NCBI RefSeq assembly: GCF_041361345.1
Contig: NZ_JBGKAD010000001.1
Span: forward strand, 1,860,001-1,924,000
Length of the DNA: 64,000 nucleotides
Source: Halobaculum sp. MBLA0147
GTDB lineage: Archaea > Halobacteriota > Halobacteria > Halobacteriales > Haloferacaceae
Reading direction: 5' to 3'
Positions within the stretch are counted from its first letter, which is position 1. Each line of letters opens with the position of its first letter. Under the pieces are notes generated by a model, which saw only the letters and a list, made by a program, of their open reading frames with translations, did not search any database and had not been told where the DNA came from. Shown here piece after piece: positions 53,951 to 61,903 of the stretch. Made by a program: the position numbers and the translations under genes.

Positions 53951-54892
53951 TTACACGCCCCGCCCCTGCATCTTCTCCTCTTCGGGCAGGTCCGCGTTGG
54001 CGTCGCCACGCATCCCGCTGCCGGCACCGGACGCGATCTCGGCGAGTCGCTCGGGATCGTCCCAGTTGTTCACCGCCTCGACGATCGCCGTCCCCATCGC
54101 CTCTGGGTTCTCCGCGCCGAACACGCCGGAGCCGACGAAGATGCCGTCACAGCCGTGGTGCATCATCAGTGCGGCGTCCGCGGGCGTCGCGATTCCGCCG
54201 GCGGCGAAGTTGACCACCGGCAGCCGACCGAGTTCGGCCGTCTCGTGGACGAGGTGCAGCGGCGCCTCGTGCTCGCGGGCCCACTTCTCGCGTTCCTCGT
54301 GGCTCATCCCGGTGAGCTTCCGGATCGCGCTCTTGATGTTGCGCTGGTGGTGGACCGCCTGGTTCACGTCGCCCGTGCCGGCCTCCCCCTTCGTCCGGAT
54401 CATCGCCGCGCCCTCGTTGACTCGTCGCAACGCCTCCTGGAGGTTGCGCGCGCCACAGACGAACGGCGAGGTGAACTCCCGCTTGTCGATGTGGTAGCGG
54501 TCGTCGGCGGGCGTGAGCACCTCGCTCTCGTCGATCATGTCGACGCCCAGCGCCTGGAGGATCTCCGCCTCCTTCGTGTGACCGATCCGGGACTTCCCCA
54601 TCACCGGGATCGACACCTCGTCGATGATCTCCGGCACCACGTTCGGGTCCGGCATCCGCGCGACGCCGCCGCGCTTGCGGATGTCGGCCGGGACGGACTC
54701 CAGTGCCATCACCGCGACAGCCCCGCAGTCCTCCGCGATCCGCGCCTGTTCGGCGTCGACGACGTCCATGATGACGCCGCCCTTCTGCATCCGTGCGAAC
54801 CCGCGCTTGACCGTCTCCGTCCCGCGCTCGGGTTCGGCCGCGATCTCCTCTATCGCGCCGCGCACGTCCTCTGGACCGTCGGTGTCGCTCAT
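53951..54892 (-). CDS. pdxS: Pyridoxal 5'-phosphate synthase subunit PdxS
   Basis: 313 residues from ATG 54892 ([20 protein letters not shown]). With the glutaminase PdxT it makes PLP from ribose-5-phosphate, glyceraldehyde-3-phosphate and glutamine. Landmarks: [61 protein letters not shown] (first Lys), [20 protein letters not shown] (second Lys) and [32 protein letters not shown] (phosphate loop). The N-terminus is about 18 residues longer and acidic, as usual in halophiles. PdxT is not in the window. A minus-strand TATA-like gggttaagtag lies at 54918-54928. Confidence 0.96.
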   Translation of the reverse strand: MSDTDGPEDVRGAIEEIAAEPERGTETVKRGFARMQKGGVIMDVVDAEQARIAEDCGAVAVMALESVPADIRKRGGVARMPDPNVVPEIIDEVSIPVMGKSRIGHTKEAEILQALGVDMIDESEVLTPADDRYHIDKREFTSPFVCGARNLQEALRRVNEGAAMIRTKGEAGTGDVNQAVHHQRNIKSAIRKLTGMSHEEREKWAREHEAPLHLVHETAELGRLPVVNFAAGGIATPADAALMMHHGCDGIFVGSGVFGAENPEAMGTAIVEAVNNWDDPERLAEIASGAGSGMRGDANADLPEEEKMQGRGV

Positions 54893-54963
54893 GGTGGTAC
54901 ACTGGAGTCGCGGCTACTTAACCCGCTTGATGGCGCCGATCCGCGAGAACGACGCGTGGCAGA

Positions 54964-55725
54964 TCAGTCGACGTACTCGTTGAAGACTGGCAGCGGACGG
55001 TCGGGATCGTTCCGACGAAGACCGACGAGGAACTGCCTAACCTCGTCCGTCAGTTTCTCCTCGCTATCGAATCGGACTAGATCGACACCGTACGTACTCG
55101 GAACCTCGTCGATGCTGGCGCTCCCGAATCCGTCCGACTCGAACACACGGAAGCGTTCCGGTGGCTTTCGAACCGGCTCGTCGTTCCTTCGACGGAGGTG
55201 GAACTCCCCGAGGATACTCCCGACTTCGGAGCCAACACCGGTCGTCAGCCCTCCTTCAGTGAACACGAACACCACGGCGTCGCTGACTGCCGCGAACACC
55301 ACGGACTGATCGAGAACCGACATCCCCTCTTCGTTCGGCTCGGCTCGGTGTTCAGTCGGAATCGGTACGTCCGTCGCCAGAAAGGCTCTGACGCCAATCT
55401 CTTCACGGAGACGCTCGCACAGGTCGTCTAAGACGGCTTCGTAGCTGGGTTCTCCGTCGACACGGTGACGTTCGGGATCGAACAACGGATCCTCGGCGAA
55501 CTTCGACGCCAACTGATCCGCGTCCTCGAACGCGTACTCTGCGTCGAACGCCGTGTAGGGACCCATGACGAAGACGAACATCTCTTCGTCGAGTGGCTCT
55601 CCCGGCGCTTCGGGTGCACCGTCTCGGACGTACGAGACGACGGGCTCTCCGTCGTACCTGAATCCGAACTCCCGGTTCGTCACTGTGTTCGCGCACGAAC
55701 GGCTAGTACAAGAATGTGAAAACAT
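54964..55725 (-). CDS. Nucleoside-deoxyribosyltransferase/TIR-like protein of unknown function
   Basis: 253 residues from ATG 55725; GTG 55683 (VTNREFGFRYDGEPVVSYVR) is an alternative start that removes a Cys/Ser-rich piece. Residues 51-58 (VFVMGPYT) match the first strand and loop of the nucleoside 2-deoxyribosyltransferase-like fold, followed by helix YEAVLDDLCERLREEIG, strand AFLATDVPIP, and SVLDQSVVFAAVSDAVVFVFTEGGLTTGVGSEVGSILGEF with D149 and E167 where these enzymes keep a substrate Asp and the catalytic Glu. The remainder alternates strands and helices. Lower G+C than flanking genes. It diverges from a winged-helix/HAD operon with a palindrome between them, mirroring the 45822 cassette. 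Confidence 0.6.
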   Translation of the reverse strand: MFSHSCTSRSCANTVTNREFGFRYDGEPVVSYVRDGAPEAPGEPLDEEMFVFVMGPYTAFDAEYAFEDADQLASKFAEDPLFDPERHRVDGEPSYEAVLDDLCERLREEIGVRAFLATDVPIPTEHRAEPNEEGMSVLDQSVVFAAVSDAVVFVFTEGGLTTGVGSEVGSILGEFHLRRRNDEPVRKPPERFRVFESDGFGSASIDEVPSTYGVDLVRFDSEEKLTDEVRQFLVGLRRNDPDRPLPVFNEYVD

Positions 55726-55739
55726 AGACCAGTAGAAAA

Positions 55740-55757
55740 GGTTAACGACCGTTAACC
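55740..55757. promoter_or_regulatory. Palindromic operator in divergent promoter
   Basis: ggttaacg-ac-cgttaacc is an 8-bp perfect inverted repeat with a two-base centre, located between the starts of the deoxyribosyltransferase-like gene (55725) and the winged-helix gene (55787). The plus-strand tgatatcg next to it (55758-55765) may be the TATA element. Same form, different sequence, as the palindrome at 46630. Confidence 0.75.
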
Positions 55758-55786
55758 TGATATCGCGTGAGAATCAAGAGTGAGGT

Positions 55787-56353
55787 GTGAAGAGCAACAT
55801 ACAGCCCGACGAGCACTCCGAACCGTTGGACGAGGGTGACGTGTGTGCGTTCACCGACAGCGTGTTGTTCGGTGGAACGGTCGACTCTCTCGACGCACAC
55901 GTCGAGCGGAAACGTGCGCTCGCAGATCCGTTCCGGTACAGCGTGCTGTATCTCACGTTCCTGTACGGACGTGTCTCTCGTAGCCGACTCGTGGAGGAGA
56001 CTGGACGCGACAGCAACGACCTCCAACACCACCTGAAACGTCTGCTGGAGACGAACCTTCTCGCCGAAGTCCCTGCACCGGACGACGCGGACGGCCGGCG
56101 GACGTACTACCGAATCACGACGATGGGCAAGCAGGCGATCGGCAGTGACCTCTCACGACTCACGGACGAACAGAACGCAGCCGAGAAACAGTGGAGATCG
56201 TTCGCCGATCCGGCGTTCGTGGAGACGGACGACACCGAGGGCCGACGGCGGGTGGCGGTCTCGACCGCGAACGACGCAGAAGATCTCAAGCAGATGCAAG
56301 AATATCTCGCCCGAGCCGGGAGAGGACTCGACACGTCGACGAGCGAACGATGA
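55787..56353 (+). CDS. Winged-helix transcriptional regulator
   Basis: 188 residues from GTG 55787 (read as MKSNIQPDEHSEPLDEGDVC). A winged helix spans about 38-115: HVERKRALADPFRYSVLYLTFLYGRVSRSRLVEETGRDSNDLQHHLKRLLETNLLAEV with a recognition helix in NDLQHHLKRLLE and a wing at DADGRRTYYRITTMG. The C-terminal part is a charged helix. The gene overlaps the HAD gene by four bases (ATGA), so the two are translationally coupled. By position and by the palindrome it probably regulates both itself and the divergent gene. Confidence 0.82.
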   Translation: MKSNIQPDEHSEPLDEGDVCAFTDSVLFGGTVDSLDAHVERKRALADPFRYSVLYLTFLYGRVSRSRLVEETGRDSNDLQHHLKRLLETNLLAEVPAPDDADGRRTYYRITTMGKQAIGSDLSRLTDEQNAAEKQWRSFADPAFVETDDTEGRRRVAVSTANDAEDLKQMQEYLARAGRGLDTSTSER

Positions 56354-57204
56354 GCGACTCGTCGACACTCGCCGTCGTCTTCGACTTCGACGACACACTG
56401 GCACCCGACTCGACGACGTACCTGCTCGAGGAGAACGGTGTCGACCCTGGGACGTTCTGGTCGGAACGGTTCGAGAACAGAATCTCCGACGGGTACGACC
56501 CGACCGTCGCGTACCTGACACTCCTGTTGGATCTCGTCGGTGAAGACGAACCGTTGGGAACACTGACAGAGAGTGATCTCCGTGACTACGGGTCCGAACT
56601 CGACGACGAACTGTACGAGGGGGTTCCGGGACTCTTCGACGACGTTCGAGCGATCGTCGCCGAGTACGACACCGTCGACGTGGAGTTCTACGTCGTCACC
56701 GAGGCGCTCGGACCAATCGTTCGCGGGACACACGTCGCAGACGAGTGTGAGGCGGTGTACGCGTCGGAAGTGGCGACCGACGAGAACGACGTTGTCGACC
56801 ACGTCAAGCGGCCGATCTCGTTCACCGACAAGACGCGGTACCTGTTCGAGATCAACAAGGGAATCGAACGGTCGGCTGGTCGCGACAACCCGTTCGCGGT
56901 GAACGAGTCGCGGGACGAGAGTGCCCGAGCGATTCCCTTCGAGAACGTGATCTACGTGGGTAACGGGATGACCGACATTCCGTGTTTCTCGCTGGTGAAC
57001 GACAGGAACGGCCACGTGTTCGCCGTGTCTCCGACCTCGGAGTCGCACAAACAGCGTGCGATTCGTGACATCGGTTCACCGCGCCGGACGAGACACGCGA
57101 GTGAACCCGCCTACGGCACCGACTCTCGACTGGGGTCGCTTCTCCGATTGACTATCGAAGGACTGTGTACAGAGCGGACCATCGACGAACTCGAAGCACT
57201 CTGA
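56350..57204 (+). CDS. HAD-superfamily phosphatase-like protein
   Basis: 284 residues from ATG 56350 (MSDSSTLAVVFDFDDTLAPD). HAD motifs are complete: motif I DFDDT with nucleophile D12 and acid/base D14, motif II VVTEA, motif III Lys in SFTDKTRYLFEINKG, and motif IV IYVGNGMTDIPCF. The cap between motifs I and II is helical (LLEENGVDPGTFWSERFENRI). It resembles phosphoserine-phosphatase-like HADs with unknown substrates. Coupling to the winged-helix gene and the divergent deoxyribosyltransferase-like gene suggests a nucleotide or sugar-phosphate substrate, which is inference. Confidence 0.82.
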   Translation: MSDSSTLAVVFDFDDTLAPDSTTYLLEENGVDPGTFWSERFENRISDGYDPTVAYLTLLLDLVGEDEPLGTLTESDLRDYGSELDDELYEGVPGLFDDVRAIVAEYDTVDVEFYVVTEALGPIVRGTHVADECEAVYASEVATDENDVVDHVKRPISFTDKTRYLFEINKGIERSAGRDNPFAVNESRDESARAIPFENVIYVGNGMTDIPCFSLVNDRNGHVFAVSPTSESHKQRAIRDIGSPRRTRHASEPAYGTDSRLGSLLRLTIEGLCTERTIDELEAL

Positions 57205-57277
57205 TGTCGAGTGGTGAGAACGACTCTGTTCCGTCCAGCGGCAAGACACTTACCGCCAGGGCTCGCCGGCCCCACTC

Positions 57278-58903
57278 GTGCGACGACGTGCCCTCCTCGC
57301 GGCAGTCGCCGCCGGGCTCGCCGGCTGTGGCGGCCGGACGGCTCCCGGCGATCTCCCGACGACACCGACGGACGACACACAGACGCCGACGGAGACGCCG
57401 GCGACGGACGCCACTCCGGCGACGCAGGCGGCGACGGACGGCGGTCGCGGCGACCCGGAGACGTGGGTCGGCGACACCCGCGCCGTCGCCTTCGAGACCG
57501 GACCGCGGACGGTCGCGCTCGCCGCGCCGGGCGTGCGACTCGACTCGCTGCGACTCCGTGCGGGGTTCGCACGCACCGCCACCGCCGAGGGACCGGCGGT
57601 GCTCCGTGCCACCCTCGGGAACCCGAACGACTGGACGGAGACGCTCCGCCTGACGGAGATCCCGCTGTTCGAGCCCGTCCAGTCCGTCCGGCGCTCCGCC
57701 GAGGCCGGTGGGCCGGCGACACTGTACCTCGCGCCGACGGCGGCCCACGACCTCGCGGACGCGGCGACGCCCGCCGAGCGGGACCCGCGCGGCTACTGGC
57801 GGGCGACGGAGACACCCGACCCGCTCCCGGAGACGACCGAACTCGGGCCGGGCGAGACGCTGTACGGCGAGTACCACCTCCTCGGCCACGCGGACCGAAC
57901 CGGCTTCGCGACCGGGGCCTACCAGTTCGACCACGACTCGGGGCTGACGCTGCACGTCTGGAACACCGAGACACCGGGACCGACGGCCGAGTCGCGGTTC
58001 GCCGGCATCAGTCCGCCGCCGTTGCCCGGCAGCGACGGGAGCGGTGGGAGCGACGGAACCACTTGGTACCACAACGCCGACGGGGACACGTCGACGTTCC
58101 TCCGGCCGAGCGCCGAGCAGGTCGCGACACCCGGTGCGGTGTCGTTCGAGGTCGTCAACCACACGACGGAGCGGCTCCCCGGCAACTACCACGACTGGAG
58201 CGTCCACAAGCTGGTCGACGGCCGGTGGCACCTCCTCGACCCGTGGGTGATCCCGATGCCGCTGACGCCGCTCGGTCCGGGGGAGACACACCGCTACGAC
58301 CTGCGCGTGTTCCACGGCGCGTACGACGACGCGACGGCCGACGGCCGGCACGGGTCGGACGAACTCGTCGTCCCGTACCTCGGCGGGGGCCGGTACGCCT
58401 TCGACGCGACCTTCGGCGACGGCGTCGCCGCGCTGTTCGACGTGGACGCGCCGCCGTTGTCCGTCTCGCCGCCGTCGGAGGCGGTGTCGTCGACCGACGG
58501 AGACCGCGTCGAGATCCGCGACGGCGACTGGCGCGACGCCGACGGGACGGTGCCCGCCTCAAACTACCGGGTCACGGTCCGTGCCGAGCGGCTCACCGGG
58601 GCGACCGAGACGGGCGGCGACGGCACGCCGACCGGCGACGGCACACCCGACGGCGACGACGCGGACGACACCGGCGTCGGCGTGGCTGGGAACGGCCGGC
58701 TGGTCGTGATCGCCGAGCAGTTGTACCGCGAGCGGTACCGCGCCCTCCGCGGTGTGCTCTCCGGGTTCGGCGACGGCGTCTCGACGGTCCTGTTCCGGAC
58801 CGCCGACGGCGGCCTCGGTGACGCGGTCCCGGCGTTCGACGAGTCGCCGCGCCGCGTCGTCTTCGACGGCGACGCCTACGCGGTCTCCACGAGTCGAGAG
58901 TAG
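57278..58903 (+). CDS. Haloarchaeal lipoprotein, unknown function
   Basis: 541 residues from GTG 57278 (MRRRALLAAVAAGLAGCGGR). The twin-Arg start and lipobox LAGC (C17) indicate a Tat-exported lipoprotein. A Thr/Pro/Asp-rich linker to about residue 55 is followed by beta-rich extracellular domains with no recognised family; segments such as RATLGNPNDWTETLRLTEIPLF and FEVVNHTTERLPGNYHDWSVHKLVDGRWHLLDPWVIPMPLTPLGPGETHRYDL resemble immunoglobulin-like strands. A Gly/Asp/Thr linker sits near 445-465. The stop codon lies inside the first copy of a 28-bp repeat array. Confidence 0.75.
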   Translation: MRRRALLAAVAAGLAGCGGRTAPGDLPTTPTDDTQTPTETPATDATPATQAATDGGRGDPETWVGDTRAVAFETGPRTVALAAPGVRLDSLRLRAGFARTATAEGPAVLRATLGNPNDWTETLRLTEIPLFEPVQSVRRSAEAGGPATLYLAPTAAHDLADAATPAERDPRGYWRATETPDPLPETTELGPGETLYGEYHLLGHADRTGFATGAYQFDHDSGLTLHVWNTETPGPTAESRFAGISPPPLPGSDGSGGSDGTTWYHNADGDTSTFLRPSAEQVATPGAVSFEVVNHTTERLPGNYHDWSVHKLVDGRWHLLDPWVIPMPLTPLGPGETHRYDLRVFHGAYDDATADGRHGSDELVVPYLGGGRYAFDATFGDGVAALFDVDAPPLSVSPPSEAVSSTDGDRVEIRDGDWRDADGTVPASNYRVTVRAERLTGATETGGDGTPTGDGTPDGDDADDTGVGVAGNGRLVVIAEQLYRERYRALRGVLSGFGDGVSTVLFRTADGGLGDAVPAFDESPRRVVFDGDAYAVSTSRE

Positions 58904-59011
58904 ACACCCGGTCGCGACGAGCCGGGAGTAGACACCAGGTCACGACGAGCCGGGAGTAGACACCAGGTCACGACGAGCCGGGAGTAGACACCAGGTCGCG
59001 ACGAGCCGGGA
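58898..59011. repeat. 28-bp tandem repeat starting at the lipoprotein stop codon
   Basis: Units begin at 58898, 58926, 58954 and 58982 with gagtagacaccaggtcacga plus cgagccgg. The TAG of the first unit is the stop codon of the lipoprotein gene. A partial fifth unit ends at gagtagtc. The unit thus looks as if amplified from the gene end. Confidence 0.92.
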
Positions 59012-59275
59012 GTAGTCAGTGTCGCAGGTGGCGTCCACCAGACACGCCGTCGCTCCACTCGAACACGGCCCCTGCCACGAGCGGGGCGACTCGTCGCGCG
59101 AGTCGCGGTCGGTGCTCGCGGCGACCACTCTCGCGTCTGGCCGACGGCCCCGGCCGCCGACGCCGTGCAACTCGGCGCAAACGGGTCGAAAACGGCGAAA
59201 AGCGGCGCCGAGAGTCCGAAATCCGGTGCGACCGTCTACCCCCCTCTTGTGTGGGCCGCTCCTGGCTCGACTCGC
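59012..59275. other. Spacer upstream of the acidic secreted protein
   Basis: About 260 bp. The A-richer stretch 59175-59230 (caaacgggtcgaaaacggcg) may hold the promoter; no gene is supported. Confidence 0.35.
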
Positions 59276-60100
59276 ATGTCGATCAAAGCAATCGCGACCG
59301 CACTGATGCTGATCGTCGCCGGTGGTGGCGCGGCCGCCGCCGGAACGAGTGGACTGGCCGCCGTCCCGTCGGTGGCCGGCAACGCGGACACCGGTGCGAC
59401 CGACGTGGACGTGGACGCGACACTGGACAACGACACGGTGACGCTCGTCGTCACCGGCGACAGTGGTGCCCTCTCGGGCGTGAACGTCTCCGTCGACGAC
59501 GAGCGCGTCGGTACCACCGACGAGAACGGGACGGTCACGTTCGCACTGAACGAGACCGGCGTCGACCTCGCCGAGGACGCGGACGACGAGAGTGAGGACG
59601 AGTCCGAGGAGGCGGACGAGGACGAGTACGAGACGTTCGAGGTCGAACTCGTCGGTGACGGCGTCGCGGGCGAGCTGGAGTACGCGGTCCACGACGGCTC
59701 GCTGACGCTGCTCGAAGAGGAGTACGAGTACAGCGTGGCCGACGAGGAAGACGACGCCGACGAGGAGGACGACGAGGACGGCGACGACCTCCCCGAGGAG
59801 GCTGCGGACGCGCCGGGCCACGACGGTGACCTCCCGGAGGAGGCCAGCGAGCAGGCGAAGGAGAACGCCGCCGTCGGTGACGACGAGGAAGAGGAAGAGG
59901 AGGAGGAGTCGGAGTCCGAGGACGAGAGTGAAGACGAGCGCGAGGAGGAGGCCGACGAGGCCGACGAGGCCGACGAAGCCGACGAGGAAGAAGACGAGGA
60001 CGACGAGGACGAGGACGAGGACGACGAGGACACACCGGGCAACTCCGGTGAGGCGCCCGGAAACTCCGGCGACGCGCCGGGGAACTCCGGCGGCAACTGA
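59276..60100 (+). CDS. Secreted, extremely acidic protein with PGNSG repeats
   Basis: 274 residues from ATG 59276 (MSIKAIATALMLIVAGGGAA). A signal peptide covers about 1-28. Residues 40-125 form a beta-rich domain with an Ig-like look (VTLVVTGDSGALSGVNVSVDDERVGTTDENGTVTFAL). The rest is a very long Asp/Glu tract interrupted by VEYAVHDGSLTLLEEEYEYSV-like strands, and the last 20 residues are three repeats of the (A/T)PGNSG type. No membrane anchor follows, so it is probably released or bound through the acidic tail. Function unknown; calcium binding by the acidic tract is possible. Confidence 0.75.
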   Translation: MSIKAIATALMLIVAGGGAAAAGTSGLAAVPSVAGNADTGATDVDVDATLDNDTVTLVVTGDSGALSGVNVSVDDERVGTTDENGTVTFALNETGVDLAEDADDESEDESEEADEDEYETFEVELVGDGVAGELEYAVHDGSLTLLEEEYEYSVADEEDDADEEDDEDGDDLPEEAADAPGHDGDLPEEASEQAKENAAVGDDEEEEEEEESESEDESEDEREEEADEADEADEADEEEDEDDEDEDEDDEDTPGNSGEAPGNSGDAPGNSGGN

Positions 60101-60792
60101 GGTGACTCCTCCCACACCCGCGACCACGCTCACTCGCACCCGCCGGGCGACGCGAGACACACGCCCGATCGTGGGTGACACCCGAGTGTGGACAGGGTGA
60201 CCCCGCCGACGCGACGGCCCTCCACTGGGATAGGGGACCCCGCCGACACTGCGGCCCTCCGTCGTAGTACGCGACCCCGCCGACGCTGTGGCCCTCCACG
60301 ACGACCCGCGAATCGCGACCCACACACCACGGATCACACACGACACACCACGACCCGCGAATCGCGATCCACACACCACGAACCACGGACTCGTCGTCGC
60401 CACGACCGGTGGCGACACGCTCTCCGGACGCCGGACCCGCACGCCCGCTCGATGACGAGGCTGCCACGCCGAGGGCGGGCGACTGCGGGTCGCACGGGGG
60501 GCACACGACAGCTGGCAGGTCGACCCGCGACCCGCACACGCCACTCGGCCGCGTCGTCTGGGGGCGACACGGCCGGACACGGGACACGACACGGCACACG
60601 GTGTCCGTGGGCGGCCTGGGGGCCGTCCACGACCACTCTCTCTCCGTTCTCTCGCTCACGTCACAGACGCCGGTGACCGCCGGGTGTGACACACCGAACA
60701 GCTCCGCCGGCACCGCCGACACCCCGCACGACACGCTCGCGGCCGCCGACGGGACCACAGCGCGTAAGTCTCGGCGCGACCGCGGAGCGAGC
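60101..60792. repeat. Long intergenic region with nested direct repeats
   Basis: About 690 bp without a supported gene. Three copies of gaccccgccgacgctgtggc-like sequence followed by cctcc recur at about 60198, 60235 and 60273. Two copies of cgacccgcgaatcgcgaccc plus acacaccacg lie at 60302 and 60351. A G+C-rich stretch with several gacacgg words fills 60530-60600. Promoter signals for endA are weak (cgtaagtctc near 60763). Confidence 0.7.
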
Positions 60793-61827
60793 ATGGACGG
60801 CACACTCCGCGACGGCGTCGTCGAGGTCCGGGGCACCGACGCCAGACAGCGGTACTTCGACTCCAGCGGCTACGGTCGCCCGCGCGGGGAAGGCGTCGAC
60901 CTCGCCCGCGTTGAGGCCGCACACCTGCTGTACCGCGGTGACCTCGCCAGCGTCGACGGCCGCGGGTTCCGCGAGTTCTTCGTCGACGCCGTCGACGCCG
61001 AACCGCGGTTCGCGGCTCGCTTCCTCGTGTACGCCGACTTCCGGGAACGCGGCTTCTACTGTTCGCCCGCCAGAGACGGCTGGCCGGGCCACGACGCCGA
61101 CCCGCTCCCGGATCTGACGGTGTACGAACGCGGCGCCGAACCGGGCGGCGCGGTCGCGTACCGCGTGCTCGTCGCTGGGGAACGCCGCGAGTTGCCCGCC
61201 CGTGACCTCGCCGGACTCTCCCTCGCGGTCGTCGACGAGGAGAGCGACGTGAGCTACTTCACCTGTACCGCCGGCGGCGGGTTCGAGGGGGCGACGACGA
61301 CTGACCTCCCGTCCGGCGTGGCCGCGACGTTGCTCGACGACCGCGCGGTGTGTTGGGACCCGCCCGCCGCGTTGTACCAGTCGGCGTTCTACGGCCAGCC
61401 GGTCGCCGGGCGCGAGGCGGCCGTCGTCGATGCCCTCCAGTTGTCGCTCGTCGAGGCGGCGGACCTCGCGGCACGCGGGGCCGTCGACCTCGATCCGGCG
61501 GCGGTACGCGAGCGCGGCCGGACGGTGGAGGGCGAGCGGTTCGACCGCCGGCTGTCGGTGTACCGCGCCCTGCGCGAGGACGGCGTCGTGCCGAAGACGG
61601 GGTACAAGTTCGGCGCGGACTTCCGGACGTACGACGACGTGCCCAGCGTCGCGGAGTTGCCCCACTCGGAGGCACTGGTGCGGGTGCTCCCGGCCGATCA
61701 CGCCTTCCACCCGCGCGAACTCGCCCTCGACGTGCGACTGGCCGGCGGCGTCCGCAAACGGATGGTGTTCGCGCTGGCGGACGACGGCGACCACCGGTGG
61801 CTCACCGTGGGGCGGCTGACGCCGTGA
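60793..61827 (+). CDS. endA: tRNA-splicing endonuclease EndA (fused two-repeat form)
   Basis: 344 residues from ATG 60793 (MDGTLRDGVVEVRGTDARQR). It cuts bulge-helix-bulge motifs in pre-tRNA and pre-rRNA. The protein is a tandem duplication of the archaeal EndA fold, as in other euryarchaea with homodimeric two-repeat enzymes. The catalytic triad is in the second repeat: Y280 (FGADFRTYDD), H291 (PHSEALVRVL) and K322 (VRKRMVFAL). The first repeat (VYADFRERGFY) is the structural copy without a full triad. It is followed by trpS, a neighbour order I recall from other haloarchaea. Its rRNA substrate is likely represented by the stems at 21877 and 24885. Confidence 0.95.
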   Translation: MDGTLRDGVVEVRGTDARQRYFDSSGYGRPRGEGVDLARVEAAHLLYRGDLASVDGRGFREFFVDAVDAEPRFAARFLVYADFRERGFYCSPARDGWPGHDADPLPDLTVYERGAEPGGAVAYRVLVAGERRELPARDLAGLSLAVVDEESDVSYFTCTAGGGFEGATTTDLPSGVAATLLDDRAVCWDPPAALYQSAFYGQPVAGREAAVVDALQLSLVEAADLAARGAVDLDPAAVRERGRTVEGERFDRRLSVYRALREDGVVPKTGYKFGADFRTYDDVPSVAELPHSEALVRVLPADHAFHPRELALDVRLAGGVRKRMVFALADDGDHRWLTVGRLTP

Positions 61828-61865
61828 GGGCTCGGTGTCCACGAGAGACCACGACACGGCAAGCG

Positions 61866-61877
61866 AACGCTTTTGCC
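61866..61877 (+). promoter_or_regulatory. TATA-like element before trpS
   Basis: aacgcttttgcc is centred about 32 bp before ATG 61904, so trpS may be transcribed separately from endA with a very short leader. Confidence 0.4.
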
Positions 61878-61903
61878 TCCGACCGCGGAACGAACTGACG
61901 CTC

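Noticed and set aside
54893-57277. Direct repeats around the second module like those at tmk
   Set aside because: The flanks near pdxS and the lipoprotein gene were compared by eye and no shared segment was found.
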